Below the pieces are notes generated by a model. The model ran no database searches. It was not told where the DNA came from and saw only the letters and a program-made list of their open reading frames with translations. Below are positions 46,533-57,370 of a DNA stretch of 64,000 bases, piece by piece. Positions within the stretch are counted from its first letter, which is position 1. Each line of letters starts with the position of its first letter. The stretch covers positions 33,964,074-34,028,073 of the forward strand of contig CM065299.1 in assembly GCA_032871835.1 (NCBI GenBank), written 5' to 3'. Made by a program: the position numbers and the translations under genes. Source of the DNA: Dipteronia dyeriana (Eukaryota > Streptophyta > Magnoliopsida > Sapindales > Sapindaceae).

Positions 46533-46786
46533 GAAGTCCTCTCTGACTAGAACACTGGAGGTAGAGTTGGGGTTGGAGTTAGAGTCAAATTCCCTATTTA
46601 TTTGGGAAATTTTTTGTTACAAAGTAATTTTTGGGAATCTCGAATGAAATCTTTTTATTAATTATTCAGGTGACGTGTCGTGGGCAGATTGGTACGTTCC
46701 CCGAAATAATCCGACTACTTTACGGCTGCTCAGAGATTTGAGGCGATCTTACCGAAGATTTTGCTGATGTCAATGGCATTTTACCT

Positions 46787-46795
46787 CTATTTAAT
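46787..46795 (+). promoter_or_regulatory. TATA-like box before the antisense ORF
   Basis: CTATTTAAT lies 129 bp upstream of the ATG at 46924. It is followed by a C/T-rich leader (CTTTCTTTCAATATTC, then CTTCTCTCTTACTGTCTTC) typical of plant 5' UTRs. It suggests the antisense ORF has its own promoter. Confidence 0.45.
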
Positions 46796-46923
46796 CCCGG
46801 GCTCATCATCCCTATCTTCATGCTTTCTTTCAATATTCAAAATTTCAAAAACCCTTCTCTCTTACTGTCTTCTCTGACCACATCATTATCTTTCACCCAC
46901 TTTTAAGCTATTTTCATTCAACA

Positions 46924-49420
46924 ATGTCAAATTCCTATGACAGTATTGAAGCCATGGTCGAGGGCATTGGCGGCTCTAGTTTGGTTCCTCAGAAACTGAT
47001 GCGAGGAATCTTGAGCGACGAGGACTCTTCCCCGGTTCGTCAACGCCGTCGCTCTAGTAGGAATGTTTCGATAGGCTCCGACTTCTCCAATCAACCCGAT
47101 AACCCTCTGAACATAGTTGATGAGGATTCCGACATAGGAGAAAGGGTCGACACCGCTAGGGAGGTTCAAATTACGGTGGCTGGGCTTCCTTCAGCGAAGC
47201 TTATTCCTTCTGAATCTAGGGTTATCCCTGACTCTACTGTTGACCCACAATCGATCAACCGCATTCGAGATAAATATGGCATTCCTAAAGATGTCACCCT
47301 CACAGTTACCCATAGGAATTACGACATTTTTAACCCTCCCACAGGCGTCCTCCTCATTCACTTGGCGGCATTTGAGAACGGGGTCAGACTCCCCTTTCAC
47401 TCTACTCTTCGGCGGGCTCTTAACGCCCTTCAACTAGCTCCTCTTCAGCTGACGCCCGGCTTTATGAGGCATCTGATTGGATTTCTAGTGCTGTGGAGTT
47501 AACAATGCGAGCTGGGCAAGGTCACCCGGAAACCCGGAGCAGAAGAGTTGGCCTACCTTTTCCAAATCATGAGTTTATCTGGAGGTCCTTGTTGACAGTT
47601 CAATGTGAAGGCCAAGAACAAGCTCAACTTTATAATCTTTGACGCTTCGAGAAAAGACCCAACTTGGAAGGAAGAGTTGATATTAGTATGAGGAGATTAG
47701 GTAAGCTCCATATTCATCGGCGGACATGAGTTAGCGATTCCTACCACCTTCAACGACAAACCCTCATGGGACCGGGATTCCCTACCTGCCGAATTGAGGT
47801 TATGCTGAAGACCATCCTCACTAGGAATTATCTGAACCTGAGGTTTCCCACTTCTGATCTCTTCGATCCCCACAGGGTGAATAAGTATCTAAAGATCTCC
47901 GATGCTTCCCCTCGTGAGTATTATTAAGTTATTATGCTTTGTTTTGCTAGATGACTTGCCTCTGACATCTTTTTTTTTTAACAGATTTTTTTATTGCTCC
48001 AGCTTCTAGTGAAGCCTGGCATGCTCGGACCACTCCCCTTTCTACCAGACCGTCCTAGGGAACCATCTTGGCTACCTCGGAGAAAGGAGGGCAAACTCTT
48101 TTAGCCGCTGTTTCACCTGTTCTTGCTCCATCACCTTCCCAGATGATATCCAAGATGGCTATTCTCGCATTGCGGGCTGCTAAAGCTTTAAATCGAGGAG
48201 GGCCCACTCTCTAGGCTGCTGATACGACCACCTCTTCCCCCTCGTCAGTGGCCCCCACTGCAGTTGCTGCTTCTTCAGTTACATTACCCACCTCTTCAGC
48301 TGATCCATATGCGTCTCAAGCTATTCAGACTTCAGGGGATCCCGAGGCTGGTATTCCTGAGATTCCCCCTACTCGTCCCCACCATCAACCAGGCTCGGTT
48401 GGTCAGGATAAAATTTTGAAACAGTTCGTTACGTCTTGCCCGGGTGTCGGGCTTTATAGGATGGCTTCCATGCCTGTGGACATTCTGGTTACCAAGGGGT
48501 CTGCTCTTCTGGCCGAGGTAGTCATCGCCTTTATTTTCGGTGATTGAGAGCTTTGATCGCTTTATAACCTTTGTTTCATACTTTATAGGCTTTCAAGTTT
48601 AATGTAGCAATGGGTCACCAGGTATCCTTTCTCCGAGATCGGGCAACTAGGGCTGAAGCTGATGTTGAGCGAGCCATGGGATTGCTGGCGCAGGAGATGT
48701 CTCATAGCTAGAGAGGAATGGAAACAAAAGTGGTTGAGCTTCAGTGTGACCACGAGAGGTTGAAGTGGTCTTTGATCAAGAAAATCTTCTGTCTAAACGA
48801 CGAGCCAGCCAGTGGGATGATTGGAAGGAAGAGGTAAAAGCATTGGATGCTGAGAACTAAGCTCTGTTTGCCTAAGTTGCCAAGCTTTAGGCTGAAATGG
48901 AAGCCTCTTTTAGTGAGGGGTATTTCTATGCCTCCTTCTAGGTCACGGAAGCCCTCCCCTCTCCTTTTGACCTCTCTAGCATCGTCGACTAGGATAGGGA
49001 AGACATCATGTCTAGGGTTGCAGAGATGTCTCTCCCCAACAATGACGAAGAGGGTCCTTCTACTGGAGACGGTGCTGGGAAACAGCCTGAAATACCATAT
49101 CTACTTTCTCCTTTCCCGACCTTCCCTGCGTTAGGTCCTAGAGAATCTTCGAGGTGGGTTCAACCCATGAAGCCAAAATGAGGAGAGATCATGCCAGAGT
49201 CAATGGCCATTCTTCTTGATGCTGCCATACCACCTGAGGTCATGGCGGTGGTTAATGAGGTCTTAGAGGAGGATCCAGCTGAGCAACCGGCAATCGAGGG
49301 GCATCCTCAGTGAGAGTTGGCTAACCAGAACAAACGACCACCAGAAAGAGAAGCATGGGGCGAGGTTCATCATGAGGAAGGGGGAGTTGGAGGAAATCAT
49401 GAAGATGCAGAAGTTTGAAT
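46924..49420 (+). pseudogene. Antisense ORF of the gypsy element (Transposase_28-like), spliced, broken
   Basis: Runs opposite to gag-pol. Exon 1 (from ATG 46924) is open for 192 codons and includes PPTGVLLIHLAAFENGVRLP and LAPLQLTPGFMRHLIGFLVL. This is the pattern of the plant 'putative gypsy type transposon' family (Pfam Transposase_28). TAA at 47500 is followed by a shifted frame (ELGKVTRKPGAEELAYLFQI). Two short introns with GT/AG ends fit: 47914-47984 and 48518-48588, both 71 bp. Exon 2 is Ser/Thr/Pro-rich and has two nonsense codons. Exon 3 (from 48589) encodes a charged coiled coil (RDRATRAEADVERAMGLL) with a TAG at 48709. The function of the family is not known. Confidence 0.72.
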
Positions 49421-50058
49421 ACATCTTCTTATAACTTGTTCTGAATGCCCGGAAAGAGGGGTGGGCTTCCCATCTTTACTCATGCTTGATCATCATCATC
49501 ATCATTCATCATTCATCATTTTTTTTACAGCCCGGAACCAGGGGTTGGGCTCCCTGTTCGATTGTTGTAGCCTTACCGAGGAATAGACTCCCCAATTCAT
49601 TAATGGAATTTAACTTTAGATCTGGTTCAAATTTTGATTTTCATGTACTTGCTTCATTTCTGATCTCCATCTAGGTTCAGCCTCTATAACAACATGACTT
49701 AGTTTGGGAAAAGTAACAAGATAGGAAAAATGCTTAAGTGTAAAAGTAGAGAGCTAGCTCGAGTTTTTTGACTCTTGATAGAAACTTGTAGTTCGGTGAC
49801 TTTAGTCGATAGTCCTCTTGTTTGGTCGTGGACCTGTCACGGTAAGCAAACATTTGTACCCGGAGAACTAGTAAGCAGTAATAACTGTGACATTAGAGTT
49901 TTAGTTAAAGAGCCCTTCATCCTCGAGCCCCTCTAAGGGGTTACAACCCGAATGAGGTATCAAGTAGAGAACTATCTAGCCCTCTATTTGGCTAGAGATC
50001 GGGAGGGCTACCACACTCTTTAAACTTGAGTCGTTCTTAGGGGTTGTAACCCGATCAT
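49421..50058. other. Gypsy spacer between antisense ORF and integrase
   Basis: Non-coding. It has a CATCATCATCATT microsatellite (49490-49520) and two copies of a GGTTGGGCTCCC/GTGGGCTTCCC phrase. It would be the shared 3' region where transcripts from the two strands converge. Confidence 0.5.
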
Positions 50059-50480
50059 GGCATCAAGAGGGCTATCTAACTATTTCCTGGTCTCGAGATC
50101 TGGATGGCAATTATGCTCTTACACTCAGATTCTTTTTGGGGGTGGTAGCCCGACCAAGGCATCAGAAGGGCTATCTAGCTATTTCCTGGTCTCGAGATCT
50201 GGATGGCAACTATGCTCTTACATTCAGATTCTTCTTGGGGATGGTAGCCCGACCAAGGCATTAGGATGGATCTCTAGCTATATCCTAGTCTTGAGATCTG
50301 GATGGCAACTATGCTTTTACACTTAGATCCTTCTTGGGGCTGGTAGCCCGACCAAGGCATCAGGAGGGCTATCTAGATATTTCCTAGTCTCGAGATCTGG
50401 ATGACAACTATGTTCTTACACTTAGACTCTTCTTGGCTGGGGTTAGTTCCCGACCGAGGCATCAGGGGTGGCGAGAGGGC
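50059..50480 (+). repeat. 99-bp tandem repeat in the gypsy 3' region
   Basis: Units begin GGCATCA at 50059, 50158, 50257, 50356 and 50458. Each contains CTGGTCTCGAGATCTGGATG and GTAGCCCGACCAA. The first four spacings are 99, 99, 99 and 102 bp. The unit is a multiple of three, so one frame stays open across it on plus (50057-50326), but no protein family is recognised. Confidence 0.9.
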
Positions 50481-50658
50481 TTCCCCGGTTAACCCTTGGT
50501 CTTGGGACGATAATGTCGAATCTTCCATGTAGACCCAAATCATTGTAGAACATAGTTGAAGATGGAGAAAAAACATGGTTTATTGATAAAAAAAAATGAG
50601 TACATTCTTGTTGGAGATTAAAAACTAGGTGGAGGTAGCCTGCTCATGAGTCCCCTGT

Positions 50659-51957
50659 TCAGGGGTAGAATTTTCTCAAGTGATCTGCATTCCAAGTATG
50701 ATCGATGAGTCGACCATTCATGTTCTCGAGCTTGTATTCACCATTGCGGATCACTACCTTTACTAAGTACGACCCTTCCCAGTTTGGCCCCAAGACCCCG
50801 TCTGACCTCCTCCTGGTATTCAACGTCACTTTCCTGAGAACTAGATCCAACTCCTTAAAGTTTCGGGCTTTAACCTTCCGGTTAAAGTATTTAGCAATCC
50901 TGCTCTGGTAAACTACTACATTCTCATCTACTCGATCTTGTTCTTCTTCCAAGAGATCTAAGCTAGCTCGGAGCTTGTCCTTATTGCTCCCAGTTCAAAA
51001 TGTTGAACTCTAAAGGAGGTCAGTTTGTCCTCAATGGAAAGTACTGCTTCAACCCTGATGGTTAGAGAGTAGGGCGTTTCCCCGGTAGTTGTTCTTCTTG
51101 TAGTGCGGTGAGCCCAAAGGACCTTGAGAAGCTCCTCATCCCATCTACCATTTTTCTGTTGTAGTTTCTTCTTCAGCAGTCTCTTAATGGTTTTATTAGT
51201 GGATTCCACCAGCCCGTTAGTCTAAGGGTGAGCTACTGAAGCGAATCTAAGGTCAATTCCCAAGCCCTTGCAAAAGTCTTTGAACTGACCATTATCAAAC
51301 TGATTATCGAGGTCAGCTATAATGACAAGAGAGGTCCTGAACCTGTAAACTACATTATTTTTTTATAAATATTGTTGTATTTTCTTCTGATATCTGGGAG
51401 AGTGGTTCAGCTTCAACCAATCTTACAAAATAGTCGATTGCCACAATAGCAAGCTTGGCTTGACCAGAAGCAGTTGGAAATGGTCCGATCAAGTTGACTC
51501 TCTACATAGTAAGGGGGTAGGGTGAGCTAAAGGATGATAATCGCTCCGGCGGTAGGTGACTCAAGTTTGTGGTCTTCTGGCAAGCTTCACATAATTGTAC
51601 CAAGATCTTTGCATCTTGATGGATGGTTGGCCAGTGGTGCCCCATGCGGAGTACCTGATATGCCAGAGCCTCCCCACCAATGTGGTTCTCGCATTCCCCG
51701 TAGTGAACCTCTCTCAATGCCTATTTGTCATCTTCAAGATGCAAACATCGAAGCAAAGGAAGGGATTTTCCCCTCCTGTACAAATACCTATACACCAAGC
51801 AATATCGAATGGAGAGTCTCTTGATCCTCCTAGCTTGGTCAGGCTTTCCGAGGAGCCTTCCATCTTGAAGATAATCTTTTATTGGGTCCATCCAGCATGG
51901 TCGCCGATCCAGGGTATAAGTCTCGTTACCTGCTGTTATGCTTGGTAGGGAGATCAC
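50659..51957 (-). pseudogene. Gypsy integrase
   Basis: From 51957 down: a lead-in ending LLRCLHLEDDK, a stop, then the zinc finger EVHYGECENHIGGEALAY...LCEACQK (H-x5-H, C-x2-C). The core follows with NLIGPFPTASGQAKLAIVAI, where the usual first catalytic Asp is Asn. Stops break the middle of the core. TNGLVESTNKTIKRLL keeps the Glu. The C-terminal domain (WEGSYLVKVVIRNGEYKLEN, then WNADHLRKFYP) ends at 50659. Order and spacing match plant Ty3/gypsy integrase. At least four stops make it inactive. Confidence 0.88.
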
Positions 51958-52101
51958 TTAGAGGGGGACTCTCTGTGGGAAGGTCTGGCCGCCATTCGCA
52001 GCTATCTTGGCTAAGATGTCTGCTAGGCGATTCTATTGTCGAGGTATCTGCTCAATCCTGAAACCTTTGAATTTGCTCCTAAGCTTTTGAACTAGCTTCA
52101 G

Positions 52102-52520
52102 CTAGGAAATCATGTTATCCTCTCTTGCTTGATAATCCCCAAAGACTTGGTTGACTATGAGCAACGAGTCACTTCTGACCTGAAGGTAATCGACCCTGAG
52201 CTCTACAATTGCCCTTATTCCTGCTAAGAGAGCTTTGTACTCTGCCTCGTTGTTAGTGGCTTTAAATTCAAATTTGAAGTTGTGGCAGCACTCAGTCCCT
52301 TCTGAGTCAATTAGAACTATGCTTGCTCCTCCCCAAACTTTCCCGAAAGCTCCATCAGTGTAGAGGATCCAAGGCTTGCAACCTTCCGGCCAGCTGTCAG
52401 ATTCTGGACTCTTCTTAAGGGCTACGTTTGTTGCTACGGAGGTCCCTTGGCCTAGGGGCATTGAGAGCTCTGCTACAAAGTCTGCTAGAGCCTGGGCTTT
52501 AATTGCAGTCCTAGGCTTAT
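52102..52520 (-). pseudogene. Gypsy second (archaeal-type) RNase H
   Basis: WILYTDGAFGKVWGGASIVL carries the first Asp, ATNNEAEYKALLAGIRA the Glu, and VRSDSLLIVNQVFGDYQARE the next Asp. These are the hallmarks of the additional RNase H domain found downstream of the normal one in Tat-lineage elements. This domain is still open, part of a 165-codon frame (52599-52102). It is unrelated in sequence to the RT-linked RNase H just upstream. Confidence 0.85.
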
Positions 52521-52550
52521 ACCTTAAATCAAACTGGGTGAGCTCCAGAC

Positions 52551-53773
52551 CTATAAAACCAGCCTTCTGGAAATATCTGGCCTTTGCAAGAATTGACAAA
52601 GGGGTTGGTTTGTCACTACTGCTATTGAATGAGCTTGGAAGTAAGGGCAGAGCTTCCTTGCCGAGGTTACTAAGGCATAAGCGAGCTTCTCCAAATAGGT
52701 ATAGTTCTTCTCGGGCTTGGTTAGAGCATGACCCACATAGTTGATAGGCTGTTGGATCCTATCTCCACATTCCTTGACCAAGGCCCCACTTACCGCAATT
52801 TCTGAGACAACCAAGTAGATTTGCAGTTCTTCTTTGGGGCTTGGCTTAACTATTAGTGAGGGGATTGACAAGTATTTTTCAAGGCTTGAAAAGCTTGTTC
52901 ACTTTCTTGGTCTCATTTCATGTTTCTTCCCTGCTTAATGGCTTTGAAGAATGGGAGACAGTTATCTGTAGATCAATAAATGAACCTGTTGAGCACTGCT
53001 ACCTGCCCGGTCAAGACATTAACCTGTTTAAGCTATATGGGGGACTCTAGATCTAGGATAGCCTTAATCTTTTCCGGGTGAGCCTCTATGCCTCTCTCGT
53101 GTACCATGAAGCCCATAAACTTCTACGTAGTCATCCCTAAAGAGCATTTGGAAGGGTTCAATCTCATCTAGTTCTCCCTTAAGATCTTGAAGGTCCGGTG
53201 AAGGTCGCCTAGATGGCCTTCAGAGGTTGATGAGTTATTGATCATGTCATCGTTGTACACCTTCATTGATCTTCCAATTTCGGGTTTGAACAGTCGATTG
53301 ACTAACCATTGGTATGTGGCTCCTGCGTTCTTAAGCCCGGAAGACATCACCTTGTAGCAGTACAAACCTCGCCCTGTGATGAAACTGGTCTTTTTCTGGT
53401 CGGTGGGGTGCATCATAATTTGATTGTACCCTGAAAACGCTTCCATGAAGCTCAAGAGCTTGTCTCCAGAGGTGGAGTCAGCTAACTGGTCAATTTTTGG
53501 TATAGGGAAATTGTCTTTTGGGCATGCCCGATTGAGGTCGGTATAATCGACACACATGTACCACTTTCCATTTGCCTTTGTGACCATAACTACGTTGGCA
53601 ATCCATTCAGGATAGCGCAATTCTTTGATGAAGCCTGCTTTAGTCAGTTTGTCCACTTCTTCCTGAATTGCAACATTTCTTTCGGTGTTGAAGTGACAAG
53701 TTTTTTTGATGAGCTTGAAGGTCGGATCCACTACCAATCGGTGAGCATCCAAATTCATTAGGATCCCAGGCAT
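52551..53773 (-). pseudogene. Gypsy reverse transcriptase and linked RNase H
   Basis: RT (53773-53168) shows EEVDKLTKAGFIKELRYPEW, YTDLNRACPKDNFPIPKIDQ, FMEAFSGYNQIMMHP and VYNDDMINNS. The usual first Asp of FMDA is Glu, and YVDD is YNDD. Stops fall in the thumb/connection (53167-52872), where MGFMVHERGIEAHPEKIKAI and TGQVAVLNRFI are readable. The RNase H part (52871-52551) has EELQIYLVVSEIAVSGALVK, YVGHALTKPEKNYTYLEKLA and PLCQFLQRPDISRRLVL. The family assignment is secure, and activity is unlikely. Confidence 0.9.
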
Positions 53774-54897
53774 CTCATCGTGACTTCAAGGGAAGATGTT
53801 ATTGAACTCTTTGAGGAGCCCGATCAAACCTTCCTTCACTCCCGGCTCAAGGGTGGCTCCGACTTTGACGATATTCTAGGGATCACCCATTCAGATAGGA
53901 ATCTCTTCTAGCTTATCCACTGGATGGCCGTTGGCCTATTCCTTTCTCTGCTCTTCCTTGTCTGGCACTACAGGGTCATCCTCTGGTGATTTATGGATCC
54001 TACATCTTTTAGGGTCAATACAAGGGTTTCCCCATCTTGGATCGTTGTCACCTGGGCAAGTTGTTTTGCTAGAGCCGTTGGGTTGGCAGACATTGTATAG
54101 CATCTCCTGGCTGCTTACTGGTCACCCCGAACTTCCCCCACCTTATCTCCTTCTGGGAACTTTAGGACATTATGGTAGATGGAAAGGACCTCTTTCAAGG
54201 ATGATAAAAATGACCTTCTTAATATTACATTGTAGGCTGACAGGGTATCTACCACCACGGAGTCTATCATGATATTCTGCTAGAGATGTGTGGCTCCAAT
54301 GATTACTGGCAGGATTTTTGATCCCACAGGTATGATCAAGTTCCCGGTGAATCCATACGGCGGGGAAGTGCAGCTATTGTAACACCACTGTTTTAAGTTC
54401 AATTTTTCTAGTGTGTCTTTAAATAGGACGTCAACGTTGCTGCCTGTGTCGACGAGCACACGGTGAACCATGCAATTGCAAATCTGTACCGTGATCATCA
54501 TGGGATGATCATGAGGTTGCACGGTGTTGTAGACATCCACTTCGGTGAAAACGATATGTGACAACTGGGAGGGGTTGGTCGGGCTCTGGTCGACCTTGAA
54601 GATACCCCACCCTTTGTCCATGCGAGGGCCTTTCCTTGTGTGGTTTTTCCTTGAATTATTGGAGGTCCCAATCAGAGTAGGCCCTCCGCTGATGGTATAT
54701 ATTATCTGGATTTGTTGCATCATATCCGTCTTCTCCCTCTTTCTTTTCTTAACATGCTCGTGGATCTCTGCTTGTACTTCTCTTACAGTCTGAATATTAT
54801 CCATGATTTGCTGTAAGAATTCTACCAAACATCCTCCCCTTATCGAAGCCTCAATCTGATTCCTCAAGTTATAGCACTCTGAGGTGTTGTGCCCCAT
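53774..54897 (-). pseudogene. Gypsy protease and linker
   Basis: The 205-codon frame (54897-54280) contains CMVHRVLVDTGSNVDVLFKD, with the DTG aspartic protease site. It is preceded by GHNTSECYNLRNQIEASIRG, the end of gag. Downstream (54279-53774, broken by stops) one reads AYNVILRRSFLSSLKEVLSI and EGDKVGEVRGDQ, a linker seen in Tat-type pol before RT. Polyprotein processing is the inferred role. Confidence 0.85.
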
Positions 54898-56560
54898 GTC
54901 TTCGTGAAAATCACAATACTTATAACGATTCCTCTTATCGACAAGGCTTTCATGGTTGCGGGCTTTTGTAGCAACCCTTTGTCTCGAATGGCGAGATAGA
55001 TTGTTTCACGGGATGCATTTAAGGGGGAGTAACGTTCATATCCTCTCTCATCTCGAGCTATTGAGGCTACTGTCCTAGGAGGAGGTAAAACCCGCGGAGG
55101 AGTTCATTTTGCTGGATGTCTTTCCGATCTGGGTTGAGAAATGGGGAAGTGAAACGTAGACCTATTAGGGGGTTTGTTCTGGATTTTCTGATCTTGCTCA
55201 GATTTAGGAGCTTCCTTCTTCTGTCACGTTACGACTCTCATATCGTTGTATTCCATCTTGACCTTGTGTTGTTCGTCGACTTCAACTTGCTCTAGAGCCC
55301 GATCATAGGCTTCTTGGTAGGTCTCTGGAGATCTCTTGGCAAAAGATCGGAAAAGCTTGCTTGCCCACAGGTTCTTTCTGAAGTTGGTGAGGGTTTTTTT
55401 CTAGGTAAAGACCCCCATCTGGATGACTTCCTTGTGGAAACATTCGACATAAGCCAAGAGGGTTTCCCCTCTCTCATGGATCACGTACTGTAGATGAATT
55501 GGGTCTTTCAATCAGGGCTTAACTCCCTGGAATTACGACCAGAAATCGGTTGACAGCTTCGTGAAGGAATCCACTCTGCCAGCGGGTAGGTTTCTAAACC
55601 AGGTCTTAGGGTAATCTGTCAGCGTAGTTGGGAACATTTGACACTTAGCAACCCTGGTCGTGTTTTGGACGTCTATTTGTTGAACAAAGCTTTCCAAATG
55701 GCTCAAGAGATCCTCAGTCCCGGAGAATTTATCAGTCGGCATTTAGAATTTTTACCGGAGCTTCGTGTCCAGGATCCTTCTGGTAAAAAGAGCATTCATC
55801 TCACTTAGATGGTCCTTCTTATCCTCCTTATACTTCCCTTTCTTCATCTGATGGACCTCTTTCTGAAGCTCTGCCAACTGGTCTCTCAAGCACTTGCTCT
55901 CAGATTTCCTTGAGTTGACCTCGGTCTCTTCACTGTCAGACCCCTCTGATGAGCTGGCGACCTCTATCTGATTTTTTCTTCGTAAGGAGTCTGCCTGGGG
56001 GCTGTGCTGGCTTTCATCTTCCCTTTCTCGAGCTTCTCAATTTGAAGTCATTGGGTGAAGAAACTCTCGTCGTTCTTTAGGAGGGACGTCCGCCACGAAC
56101 TTGACTTGCCTGAGTTGGTAGTGTGGCAGCGTTTCGAGAACGGAAGGTATGGGCCCTAACCTATATCGGATCGGGGGTTGGAGTCCCGTTCTATTACGAG
56201 CTGGCTCTAGAGGGGTAGGTCTCAAGCGATCGAAGGCAAGTTGCCTGGTCCCGGGCCTGCTTGGTTCCCCTTAGTCGCAGAGGTTTTCTTGTTGGACAGT
56301 AATACCCTCAACGAGCAACAACATGCGGAGGTTTTCCACGAAGGCCGCCGTATGTTGGTCAAGCACGACCTGGCTTCCCATAGGGGATCCAAAGCCTGTG
56401 CAGTGGTTGGCTAGTCTGGGATCTGACAATGGAGCCCAGCTTTTTTCCTTTTCTTCAGGATCTTTCGTGTCGATGCAGCTGAAGGCTGTCCCGATTCGCC
56501 TGGCTGTCCTTGGAAGGAGAGAAGCCTCATGACTCCTGTAAAACAATAAACTTGTGAATA
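54898..56560 (-). pseudogene. Gypsy gag
   Basis: The N-terminal part around 56560-56030 is broken (readable DPEEKEKSWAPLSDPRLANH; RFRLGPIPS-like stretch). An acidic coiled-coil stretch follows (LRDQLAELQKEVHQMKKGKY, about 55850). The capsid domain runs FSGTEDLLSHLESFVQQIDV, MFPTTLTDYPKTWFRNLPAG and FTKLSTDFWS (55740-55533). Its second half is AYVECFHKEVIQMG and TYQEAYDRALEQVEVDEQHK (55480-55250). This is the Retrotrans_gag family in its usual order. At least six stops are present. Confidence 0.83.
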
Positions 56561-56581
56561 TAAAAAATAGTGGTGTGGGAG

Positions 56582-56604
56582 TTTCCCGTAGACAGCACCG
56601 GAAA
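56582..56604 (-). other. Gypsy primer-binding site
   Basis: Minus-strand CCGGTGCTGTCTACGGGAAA follows the 5' LTR by a few bases. It resembles the site at 35162 (TGGCACCGTCTGTGGGAA) with several changes. It shows the element is read on minus and that 56606 is the inner LTR edge. Confidence 0.7.
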
Positions 56605-56605
56605 G

Positions 56606-57370
56606 TATTAACGGGAAATTTGCTCATGATGAGAAATTCCGACTAACACCCTCGAGACCACTACCACGGAGGTGGTGGCTGGGATCGGTACCTTTGATAC
56701 CTGACCTGCTTAGATTGAAACGGATGTTTAAGTGACCCTAGCAAATGAGAGCTTTATTATAGAACACTTGTGATACACAAGAATCTCTCATATACACTCA
56801 CAATCTCACTAGTACATAGGAAGCAATTTCGTGCTTGTCGAATAGTGGATACCATGATGGCCGTGTTCTGATCACAGAATTTAGGCTCGATGCTATTCTT
56901 TCTTCCTCCTATTTTTTTATGTCATGTTCTTGGGAATACTTAGGCATATTTATACATAGCCTAATTAATTTGAGCGGGTGTATCTCATGCCTTGATTCTC
57001 TAAACCTGTTCCCACTTTATCGGACGGGATCCTCTATTTGAAAGTCATTGACTTCGAGTAAATAACGGACTCAAGATTATCGTTGGTGGAGATAAGTTTG
57101 TTTCCTTTTTGGAAACAAACTCTTGTCTTACACGTATGCAGAATTTAATGTTCATTATAACGTAGATATGATCGTGTATGTATTCATGGCATGATTCTTG
57201 ATGGAGGTCATTGCATTAGCCGCTCGTTGTTTTGCAGAGCGAGGTGGATCTATGCTTTGGTTCTATCTTCAGGAGCTTGGGATGGACACCCCTGTAGGCA
57301 TTCCTGAGAGGTAGCTCGGGTCTGATTCACTTAGAGGTCCTCTTTCTCCTCGTATCGTGGAGGGGACAGT
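56606..57370 (-). repeat. Gypsy 5' LTR, interrupted by copia-C
   Basis: TATTAACGGGAAATTT (start mutated from TGTT) through GAGGGGACAG, matching the 3' LTR over 45349-46110. It contains the same TATA site (56945-56956). The remaining ~420 bp, which include the LTR start on minus, should lie beyond copia-C outside the window. Confidence 0.85.

Larger units (their letters stand above)
45349..57370 (-). mobile_element. Tat-type gypsy retrotransposon, decayed, with antisense ORF
   Basis: 3' LTR 45349-46532 and 5' LTR from 56606. In minus-strand order: primer site, gag, protease, RT, RNase H, a second archaeal-type RNase H and integrase. Between integrase and the 3' LTR lies a plus-strand ORF. Two RNase H domains and an extra antisense ORF are features described for the plant Tat lineage. 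All coding parts carry stops. The 5' LTR is cut at 57370 by copia-C. Confidence 0.88.

Noticed and set aside
50057..50326. 89-codon repetitive protein (GLSNYFLVSRSGWQLCSYT units)
   Set aside because: The frame stays open only because the 99-bp repeat is divisible by three. There is no start context, family or promoter.
51595..51948. 117-codon ORF on plus
   Set aside because: Antisense shadow of gypsy integrase. The minus strand carries the HHCC finger.
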